Assembly (NCBI GenBank): GCA_021819345.1
Contig: JAKARG010000165.1
Coordinates: forward strand, 1 to 7,094
Length of the DNA stretch: 7,094 bases
Direction: 5' to 3'
From: Actinomycetes bacterium
GTDB taxonomy: Bacteria; Actinomycetota; Acidimicrobiia; Acidimicrobiales; Palsa-688
Made by a program: the position numbers and the translations under genes. The notes beneath the pieces were generated by a model. That model saw only the letters and a program-made list of their open reading frames with translations. It was not told the DNA's origin and made no database searches. Shown here piece by piece: positions 1 to 4,827 of the stretch; within the stretch, counting starts at the first letter, position 1; the number at the start of each line of letters is the position of its first letter.

Positions 1-233
1 TGCCTTCGCTGCTCGCCGTGACCCTCTCGGCACTACGCGGAAGCCGCCAGCCACTCCTGCGGTCGAGCCGGGTCCGATCCGAGAGAGCAGTCGAGGCGAT
101 CGAGCTGGTCGCCCGGCGGCCTCTTCCCTACCAGGTGGACGGGGACTACCTGGGAGAAGCCGAACGCATCGTGGTGCGTTGCGTGCCCGATGCGCTCCGC
201 CTGGTCCTCCCGCCGGGAGCCCGGATGCCCTGA
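1..233 (+). CDS. Diacylglycerol kinase / YegS-type lipid kinase, C-terminal fragment (5' end outside window)
   Basis: This is the last 76 or so codons of a gene that begins upstream of the window. The frame is open from position 3 and ends in TGA at 231-233. The C-terminal segment contains PLPYQVDGDYLG followed by a stretch ending in PDALRLVLPPG. That pattern (PLPxQxDGExLG, then a hydrophobic strand and a P-x-A-L-x-V-x-x-P ending) is characteristic of the beta-rich C-terminal domain of the DAGK/YegS/BmrU lipid kinase family. Members phosphorylate diacylglycerol or related lipids at the membrane using ATP. The catalytic N-terminal domain is not visible, so substrate and activity cannot be judged. 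A GTG at 18 could be mistaken for a start, but homologous sequence is expected to continue upstream. The gene reads toward whiB1, 181 bp before the preferred whiB1 start, and could contribute read-through transcription. The family call is fairly secure; the exact enzyme is not. Confidence 0.72.
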   Translation, partial: PSLLAVTLSALRGSRQPLLRSSRVRSERAVEAIELVARRPLPYQVDGDYLGEAERIVVRCVPDALRLVLPPGARMP

Positions 234-246
234 GCCTTCCGGGCTC
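232..246 (+). terminator. Weak hairpin at the end of the lipid kinase gene
   Basis: GAGCC (232-236) and GGCTC (242-246) form a 5-bp stem with the loop TTCCG, overlapping the TGA stop. A second small stem, CTTCG/CGAAG, lies at 279-293. Neither is followed by a T-run, so an intrinsic terminator is only a possibility. High-GC actinobacteria often lack classic U-tracts. Confidence 0.18.
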
Positions 247-299
247 TGCGGTCTGTCCCCCCTCGGTCCCGGACTTCGCTTCGCCGGCCGAAGGGATGC

Positions 300-328
300 T
301 TGCGGCGAGGCTCCCGTGGCCGTAGATT
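300..328 (+). promoter_or_regulatory. Candidate housekeeping-type promoter for whiB1
   Basis: TTGCGG (300-305) is followed after exactly 17 bp by TAGATT (323-328). The -10 element fits the actinobacterial TANNNT pattern, and the -35 matches the first three bases of TTGACA. Transcription would start near 335 and give a leader of about 80 nt before the whiB1 GTG at 415. In that case the CRP-like palindrome at 372-387 would sit downstream of the start site. This is motif reading only, with a chance match possible. Confidence 0.35.
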
Positions 329-371
329 CTTCCGGTCCGACGCAAGGCCGCTAGTTCGCGGTCGACCGGTA

Positions 372-387
372 CGTGAAAGTTTTCACA
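372..387. promoter_or_regulatory. CRP/FNR-family-like operator upstream of whiB1
   Basis: The 16-bp sequence CGTGAAAGTTTTCACA matches TGTGA-N6-TCACA, the CRP-family consensus, at nine of ten defined positions. Its core GTGAAA-GT-TTTCAC (373-386) is a perfect inverted repeat with 6-bp arms. It is an AT-rich patch in very GC-rich surroundings. It ends 27 bp before the preferred whiB1 start. A 10-bp palindrome, CGGTCGACCG (359-368), lies just upstream and could be a separate site. From what I recall, M. tuberculosis whiB1 is controlled by the cAMP-responsive CRP homologue Rv3676, so a site of this kind is plausible here. The location, downstream of the candidate promoter at 300-328 or overlapping a possible CACAAT -10 at 384-389, would favour repression. 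Binding itself is inference. Confidence 0.5.
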
Positions 388-414
388 ATAGCTCCACAAC
401 AGCTCGGAGGCACT

Positions 415-708
415 GTGGCCCTCACTTGGAGCCGCACGATCGAATGGGACGTCGACGACTGGCGCCAGGGCGCGTCTTGCCGCGACACCGACCCGGACCT
501 GTTCTTCCCGGTTGGCACCACTGGCCCCGCAGTGGAGCAGATCACGGCCGCCAAGGCGGTCTGCCACGAGTGCAGCGCCCGGCTGGCGTGCCTCGAGTTC
601 GCCCTCGAGACCAATCAGGAGGCCGGGATCTGGGGAGGCACCTCGGAGGACGAGCGGCGCAAGCTACGCAAGACCTGGCTCGCCGCACGGCGCCGGGCGG
701 CCTCGTAG
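415..708 (+). CDS. whiB1: WhiB1-type iron-sulfur transcription factor
   Basis: This 97-residue protein has the four-cysteine WhiB pattern C22, C50, C53, C59 (C-x27-C-x2-C-x5-C), which should ligate a [4Fe-4S] cluster. As I recall it, that spacing is the same as in M. tuberculosis WhiB1. The LFFPVG segment (29-34) and the GIWGG turn (71-75) are the features through which WhiB1 proteins contact region 4 of the principal sigma factor. The tail after residue 80 is strongly basic (RRKLRK, ARRRAAS) and fits DNA binding. Cytoplasmic; WhiB1 clusters react with nitric oxide. I chose GTG at 415 because GGAGG (406-410) precedes it, although the 4-nt spacing is short. The in-frame GTG at 373 has no ribosome site and lies inside the CRP-like palindrome. 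The gene converges on pdtaS, the arrangement I recall for Rv3219/Rv3220c. The WhiB family is certain and the WhiB1 subgroup very likely. Confidence 0.9.
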   Translation: MALTWSRTIEWDVDDWRQGASCRDTDPDLFFPVGTTGPAVEQITAAKAVCHECSARLACLEFALETNQEAGIWGGTSEDERRKLRKTWLAARRRAAS

Positions 709-720
709 CCCCTCTCGCTA

Positions 721-736
721 CCGGCTGCCGGGCCGG
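721..736 (+). terminator. GC hairpin after whiB1
   Basis: CCGGC (721-725) and GCCGG (732-736) form a 5-bp all-GC stem with a 6-nt loop, 13 nt after the whiB1 stop. There is no T-run. It lies in the 146-bp spacer between two convergent genes, where a terminator is expected. Support is weak. Confidence 0.22.
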
Positions 737-786
737 ATCACGACGTCTACCGACTCCGATCGCGACGGCGGCGGGGGCGCCTGACA

Positions 787-824
787 GCCGTCACCCCGCC
801 TGGCCGTCACCCACCTGGCCGTCA
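787..824. repeat. Three short direct repeats in the whiB1/pdtaS convergent spacer
   Basis: GCCGTCA occurs at 787-793, 803-809 and 818-824, a spacing of 16 and 15 bp. The last two copies extend to an 11-bp identity, CCTGGCCGTCA (799-809 and 814-824). The block lies between the 3' ends of two genes. It may be a small slippage-derived repeat or a set of protein sites. Nothing in the sequence decides between these. Confidence 0.45.
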
Positions 825-854
825 GAGGGTCGGAGACCAGCCGGACCGGGCTCT

Positions 855-2324
855 CTAGAGGTTCTCCAGGTCGTCGTCGACCAGGTCGAGCGGCACCGTG
901 AGCTCGACGATCGTGCCTCCCTCGGAGCGCATCGAGATCCTCCCGCCGAGCTGGGTGGTGACCAGGCTGTTGACGATCGACAGCCCGAGGCTGGTCGGTC
1001 GCTCCAGGCTGAAGCCGCCGGGCAGCCCGATGCCGTTGTCCGCCACGGTGACCGAGAGCTCTGCTCCGGCTCGACGTAGGGCAACCTCGACCCGGCGCTC
1101 GGCGGGCGAGGCTCGGCCGGCCGGGAAGGCATGCTCCGCAGCGTTCTGCAAGAGCTCGGTGACCACCACCGCGAGAGGGGTGGCGATCGCTGCCCTCAGG
1201 TTGCCCGCGTCACCCTTCGTGGCGATCTCAACCGGCGCCTCGGGCGAGCCGAGGTCCTCGGCCATGCGCACGAGGGCCGGGAGGATCTCGTTGAAATGTA
1301 CCTGGTCGGCGGTGTCACGGGAGAGGATCTCGTGGACCACGGCGATCGAGCGGACCCGGCGCTCCGACTCCTCGAGGGCGTGGCGACCCGCGCCGTCGGG
1401 GAGCCGGCGAGCTTGCAGGCGCAGCAGCGAGGAGATCGTCTGGAGGTTGTTCTTCACCCGGTGGTGGACCTCCCGGATGGCGGCATCCTTGGACAGCAGC
1501 AGCAGGTCACGCCGCCGCAGCTCGGTGACGTCTTGGAGCAGGACGAAGCCGCCGGTCACCGAGCCGTGGTCGAGCAGCGGCACGCAGCGCACCACCAGGG
1601 CCGCATCGGGGCCCCGGACGACCTCCTCGGTGACCGGCTGGCGCCCTGCGAAGGCAGCGGCGATCGCCGTCTGGTGCAGACCTGCCTCTTCGAGGCGAAG
1701 GCCCTCGATCGAGTTGTAGAGGCCCATGCGGTGCAAGGCGTTCACCGCGTTGGGAGAGGCGAACTCGACCCGGGCGGCGGCGTCGAGCACCATCACCCCG
1801 TCGCCCACCCGGGGCGCCTCGCCCTCCTCGTCCAAGGGGAAGGGCAGCTCCCCGTTGGAGATCATGCGGGCCAGACGATCGAAGACCTCGACGTAGGTCC
1901 GCTCCAGCTCGCCCGGTCGGCGCCCGACCGACAGCGCCGACTCCCGGGTGAGGACCGCCACCAGCCGACCACAGCAGCGGACCGGTATGCAGACCATCCG
2001 GGCTCGCTCGTTGCGACTGGAGATGTCGATCTCTCCGTCGACGACCGCCCCGAGCTGCCAACCACGGGCGACGAGCGGGCGCTCCTGCTCTCCCACGATC
2101 CGGCCGACCAGGTCGTCGAGGTGAAGGGTCCGATTGGTGGTCGGTCGCACCTGACCGACCACGACGAAGCGCTCGGTGCTCGCCCGGACCGGCACGAACA
2201 ACAACAGGTCGGCGAAGCACAGGTCCGACAGCGTCCCCCACATGGCGACGAGCCGCCGGAGGTGCGCGACCACCGCGTCGTCGTAGTCGGTGTGCTCGCC
2301 GAGCAGGTCGGTCACCGTGGCCAT
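855..2324 (-). CDS. pdtaS: PdtaS-type sensor histidine kinase (HisKA_2/HWE class)
   Basis: This 489-residue kinase has no clear membrane segment. Residues 10-150 look like the N-terminal GAF-type domain of PdtaS, and 172-268 like a PAS domain ending in LLQDVTELRRRD. The dimerisation/phosphoacceptor motif EVHHRVKNNLQT (285-296) is the HisKA_2 signature; H288 is the likely phosphorylated histidine. The ATPase domain shows TELLQNAAEHAF (389-400, N box), DNGIGLPGG (429-437) and SLGLSIV (445-451). The length is close to M. tuberculosis PdtaS (about 500 residues), which phosphorylates the ANTAR RNA-binding regulator PdtaR. No pdtaR gene is present in this window. The ATG at 2324 is preceded by AAGGAG with 5-nt spacing. 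The frame stays open upstream only because it runs antiphase through the preceding gene. It starts 16 bp after the second ATPase and is probably the last gene of that operon. Confidence 0.9.
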   Translation of the reverse strand: MATVTDLLGEHTDYDDAVVAHLRRLVAMWGTLSDLCFADLLLFVPVRASTERFVVVGQVRPTTNRTLHLDDLVGRIVGEQERPLVARGWQLGAVVDGEIDISSRNERARMVCIPVRCCGRLVAVLTRESALSVGRRPGELERTYVEVFDRLARMISNGELPFPLDEEGEAPRVGDGVMVLDAAARVEFASPNAVNALHRMGLYNSIEGLRLEEAGLHQTAIAAAFAGRQPVTEEVVRGPDAALVVRCVPLLDHGSVTGGFVLLQDVTELRRRDLLLLSKDAAIREVHHRVKNNLQTISSLLRLQARRLPDGAGRHALEESERRVRSIAVVHEILSRDTADQVHFNEILPALVRMAEDLGSPEAPVEIATKGDAGNLRAAIATPLAVVVTELLQNAAEHAFPAGRASPAERRVEVALRRAGAELSVTVADNGIGLPGGFSLERPTSLGLSIVNSLVTTQLGGRISMRSEGGTIVELTVPLDLVDDDLENL

Positions 2325-2340
2325 GTCCGCTCCTTCGACC

Positions 2341-3519
2341 TCATCCCCAGATCGACCGGCCCAGGCGGAGCAGCCCGGCGAGGTCATGGATGTCGGCCTC
2401 GAGCTCGGGCGCGGTGGCCACCACCTCGGCCAGGACCGACAGCTGGTCGCGCTGGGTCGCCTCGGCCCTCGCCACCACCTGGAGGTTCCTGCACGTCTCG
2501 CCCACCTCGGCGAGCACGCTCGCGACCTTGGGCGCCTCGGCGTCGACCAGCGGGTAGAGCACCTCGGCCAATCGGTCCGCCTCGGCCACCACCCGGGCCG
2601 CAGAGTCGGAGACGACCGGGTCGGCCAGGTAGGCCGGGAGCACCCGGTTGAGGACCAGGCCGCCCACATGGAAGCGCTTCGCTCGGAGCAGCTTCATGAA
2701 GAACTCGGCCTCGTGGGCCGGGGCCGCCTCGAGGGTGCTCACCACGACGAAGGTCGTCCGCCGCTCGGCGAGCAGCGCCTCGACCGCCCGGGCCCGCTCG
2801 ACGAACCCCGAGTACATGGTCTGGAACAATATGAAGAACTCGGCGATGTCGGAGAGGAAGTCCGACCCGAGGATCCGGTCTGCCACCTGGTAGAAGGGTC
2901 GGCTGGCCAGGTTGACCATCCGGCTGCGGTAGGGGGCGATCAAGAGCCGGAGCAGTCGCGAGGAGAACAGCTCCGCCATCCGCTCTGGAGCTTCGATGAA
3001 GTCGACGGCATTGCGGGTCGGCGGCGTGTCCACCACGATGAGGTCGAAGCGCCCTTCACGGTGCAGCTCGTAGAGCCGCTCGACGGCGATGTAGTCGTGG
3101 CTCTGCACGAACTTCCCTGCGACGTTCTGGTACAGCGGATTCTCCAGGATACGGGCCTCGGTCTCTGCGTCGGGGGCGTGGCGGTGGACCAGGGCGTCCC
3201 AGCTCTGCTTGGTGTCGAGCATCGCCGCCCACAGCTCGCCGCGCGCCTCGGACCCGGCGGGGCCGAAGGCGGCCGGCGGGACCCGGCGTGCCTCGTTGCC
3301 GAACTCGGGGAGACCGAGGGCGTCGGCGAGGCGCCTCGCCGGGTCGACGGTGAGGACGAGCACCCGGCCGCCATGGGTGACGGCCGCCATGGCCCCGAGG
3401 GCGGCGGCGGTGGTCGTCTTGCCGACCCCACCCGAGCCGCAGACGATGACGACCTCCTTGCCCACCACGAGCTCGTCGAGGCTCCGGGGTCCCGAGTCGG
3501 GCATCGAGGCAGCCGCCAT
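2341..3519 (-). CDS. ArsA/Get3-like P-loop ATPase, BagB (Rv3680)-like subunit
   Basis: This 392-residue cytoplasmic ATPase belongs to the SIMIBI class. The P-loop GSGGVGKTTT spans 28-37, VDPARRLADALG (58-69) is the first switch-like region, VVDTPPTRN (162-170) the second, and LNRVLP (290-295) the nucleotide-base contact segment. The deviant Walker A of ArsA, Get3 and MinD carries a lysine two residues after the first glycine region; here that position is S29. My recollection is that Rv3680 also lacks this lysine, so this would be a family trait and not damage. Residues 180-240 are rich in hydrophobic and aromatic side chains, suggesting a client-binding helical region. The start ATG at 3519 lies 6 bp after the stop of the other ATPase with no clear Shine-Dalgarno site, suggesting translational coupling; ATG at 3504 is an alternative. 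Despite family annotation as an anion-transporting ATPase, nothing here indicates arsenic resistance: no arsB, arsC or arsR is nearby. Confidence 0.85.
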   Translation of the reverse strand: MAAASMPDSGPRSLDELVVGKEVVIVCGSGGVGKTTTAAALGAMAAVTHGGRVLVLTVDPARRLADALGLPEFGNEARRVPPAAFGPAGSEARGELWAAMLDTKQSWDALVHRHAPDAETEARILENPLYQNVAGKFVQSHDYIAVERLYELHREGRFDLIVVDTPPTRNAVDFIEAPERMAELFSSRLLRLLIAPYRSRMVNLASRPFYQVADRILGSDFLSDIAEFFILFQTMYSGFVERARAVEALLAERRTTFVVVSTLEAAPAHEAEFFMKLLRAKRFHVGGLVLNRVLPAYLADPVVSDSAARVVAEADRLAEVLYPLVDAEAPKVASVLAEVGETCRNLQVVARAEATQRDQLSVLAEVVATAPELEADIHDLAGLLRLGRSIWG

Positions 3520-3525
3520 GTCGGA

Positions 3526-4473
3526 TCAGTAACCGAGCTCGGCGCCGAGGGCGTCGGCGACCTGGTGGGTGGCGCGCAGGCCGTGGGAGCGAAGGAACAG
3601 ATAGGGAACGTAGAGCAGCGGCACCTCGGCGTCGATCCCCCTACGGAGGCGCTCCAGGTGCTCGGTACGGCTCCGGCGCGTCGCGACCATGAACCGGGCT
3701 GCCTCGAACAGCGGCCGAGGGTCGACCCCGAGCTCGACTTCGAGCGCCCCCCGGAGCTCATCGGAGGCGAGCCGGTCGAACAGCTCCTCCTCCTGGCGAC
3801 TGAACAGCTCCGGTAGCACCCGATTGACCACGACCGCAGCGAGCGCGACGTTGGTCTCGTCTCGGAGCCGTTCGACGAGGCCGAGGGTCTCGCTCACCGG
3901 CATCTCGGCCGGCGTGGCGACGACCACCACCCCCGTCGTGGCCGGATCGCCGAGGATGTCGAGCATCCATCCGGTCTGGAGCCGGACGAGGCCTACCTTC
4001 ACGAGCTGGTTGATCGCCTGTGGGGCAGCCAGCTGGCCAACCACGTGCCCCGACGCCGACGCGTCCACCACGACGGTGTCGTAGTGGCCCTCCCGCACCT
4101 CCCAGCAGAGCTTGCCCACGGTCACGATCTCCCTGACGCCGGGGGCCGCGGTCGCGACGTAGTCGAACATCTTGGCGAGCGGACCGATCCGCGCCACGAC
4201 GGGGAGCCTGAGCTGGAGCGAGAGGTACTGACGAAGGCTCGCCTCGGTGTCCATCGACATCGCCCAGAGCCGGGCGGAGATCTCCCTCGGCTCGAAGCCG
4301 GTCGGCCCGGCCTCGAAGGACTCGGCGAGGTTCCCCTTGGCGTCCACCTCGCAGACCAAGGTGCGACGCCCCCGCTCGGCGGACAACAGGGCGAGCGACG
4401 CCGCCACGGTGGTCTTGCCGACGCCGCCCTTGCCGGTTACGAAGATCAGCCGGCGGTCGAGCAGGTCGCCCAC
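3526..4473 (-). CDS. ArsA/Get3-like P-loop ATPase, BagA (Rv3679)-like subunit
   Basis: This 315-residue protein carries a full deviant Walker A motif, GKGGVGKTT (14-22), including signature lysine K15. ArsA, Get3 and MinD proteins insert that lysine into the partner's active site across the dimer. VVVDASASGH (134-143) replaces the ArsA/Get3 switch II sequence DTAPTGH, and VVNRVLP (215-221) is the base-contact segment. It is shorter than its neighbour and the only one of the two with the lysine, so an asymmetric heterodimer is a reasonable inference, as with the Rv3679/Rv3680 pair of M. tuberculosis. The start is GTG at 4473, 25 bp after the DUF3107 stop; no strong ribosome site is seen, but the P-loop begins 13 residues in, as expected. 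It ends 6 bp before the second ATPase. Substrate is unknown; membrane-protein targeting or a metabolic role are both possible. Confidence 0.85.
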   Translation of the reverse strand: MGDLLDRRLIFVTGKGGVGKTTVAASLALLSAERGRRTLVCEVDAKGNLAESFEAGPTGFEPREISARLWAMSMDTEASLRQYLSLQLRLPVVARIGPLAKMFDYVATAAPGVREIVTVGKLCWEVREGHYDTVVVDASASGHVVGQLAAPQAINQLVKVGLVRLQTGWMLDILGDPATTGVVVVATPAEMPVSETLGLVERLRDETNVALAAVVVNRVLPELFSRQEEELFDRLASDELRGALEVELGVDPRPLFEAARFMVATRRSRTEHLERLRRGIDAEVPLLYVPYLFLRSHGLRATHQVADALGAELGY

Positions 4474-4498
4474 GTGGCCCGAGGGTGACCGAGAAGGC

Positions 4499-4744
4499 TC
4501 AGCGGTTGGCGGCGACGCCGAAGCCGACCTGGCGGCTGTCGTGGCTCACGCCGATCTCGACGTAGGCAACCTTCGCCGCCGGCACCCCGACTCGCCGCCC
4601 GCGCCGGTCCGTCATCCAGAGGACCCCGGTGCCGACCCCGAGAGCCTCTTCGACCTGGCGGGCCACGGCGTCGGCATCGGCTCCCTCGCCGAGGTCGACC
4701 TCGATCTCCTTGGGGGTATCGGTGACCCCGATCCGCACATCCAC
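4499..4744 (-). CDS. DUF3107 family protein (Rv3208A/TB9.4-like)
   Basis: This 81-residue protein begins VDVRIGVTDTPKE and ends with a segment AKVAYVEIGVSHDSRQVGFG. Both ends match the DUF3107 family as I recall it from M. tuberculosis Rv3208A (MEVKIGITDSPRE and ARIAYVEIGV). The predicted fold is a small alpha/beta domain with an acidic middle helix (about residues 18-35). No biochemical function is known to me. I chose GTG at 4744 because GAGGAG (4752-4757) lies 7 nt upstream and the family normally starts at this point. A longer ATG start at 4774 would add ten mostly basic residues unlike the family and would overlap the candidate -10 element. It is the probable first gene of a unit with the two ATPases and pdtaS. 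Confidence 0.85.
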   Translation of the reverse strand: MDVRIGVTDTPKEIEVDLGEGADADAVARQVEEALGVGTGVLWMTDRRGRRVGVPAAKVAYVEIGVSHDSRQVGFGVAANR

Positions 4745-4772
4745 CCGGTGGCTCCTCGCTCGTCTATGCCGC

Positions 4773-4778
4773 ATCCTA
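4773..4778 (-). promoter_or_regulatory. Candidate -10 element for the DUF3107-ATPase-pdtaS unit
   Basis: Read on the minus strand, the sequence is TAGGAT, which fits TANNNT. The start of transcription would fall near 4766, leaving a leader of about 20 nt that contains the GAGGAG ribosome site. No convincing -35 is visible 16-19 bp upstream (CGCCCC or TCGCCC). The 81-bp gap before DUF3107 is the largest within the minus-strand block, which makes a promoter here plausible. Confidence 0.3.
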
Positions 4779-4806
4779 CTGAGACCGCAGTGGCTGGGGC
4801 GACCCG

Positions 4807-4827
4807 GCTCCGGAGCGGACCCCGCTC
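4807..4827 (-). terminator. Nested inverted repeats at the end of the dGTPase-like gene
   Basis: GAGCGG (4813-4818) and CCGCTC (4822-4827) form a perfect 6-bp stem with a 3-nt loop that overlaps the TGA at 4826-4828. The palindrome GCTCCGGAGC (4807-4816) shares bases with it, so the two folds compete. No T-run follows on the minus strand. It could attenuate transcription from the upstream genes into DUF3107. Confidence 0.28.

Noticed and set aside
373..414. GTG at 373 as the whiB1 start
   Set aside because: It has no ribosome-binding site, would add 14 residues without WhiB similarity, and lies within the CRP-like palindrome. GTG 415 has GGAGG upstream.
300..1079. A 259-codon plus-strand frame over whiB1 and the pdtaS 3' end
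   Set aside because: It is out of frame with whiB1, antisense to pdtaS further on, and is rich in R, P and G with no motif.
1131..2651. A 506-codon plus-strand frame, and a similar one at 2290-3816
   Set aside because: Both are antisense to clear histidine kinase and ATPase genes, lack any recognised domain, and have the skewed R/G/P/H composition of shadow frames.
2325..2669. N-terminal extension of the pdtaS frame by 115 codons
   Set aside because: The extension overlaps the conserved end of the second ATPase in another frame and is low-complexity W/R/S/T/P-rich. ATG 2324 has a good AAGGAG site and starts at the expected family position.
2341..4473. Arsenic-resistance operon, suggested by two ArsA-like ATPases
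   Set aside because: No arsB/acr3, arsC, arsD or arsR-type gene is present, the two proteins resemble the Rv3679/Rv3680 type, and the neighbours are housekeeping or regulatory genes.
4745..4774. Longer DUF3107 start at ATG 4774
   Set aside because: The extra residues (MRHRRARSHR) are unlike the family, and the GAGGAG site with 7-nt spacing points to GTG 4744.
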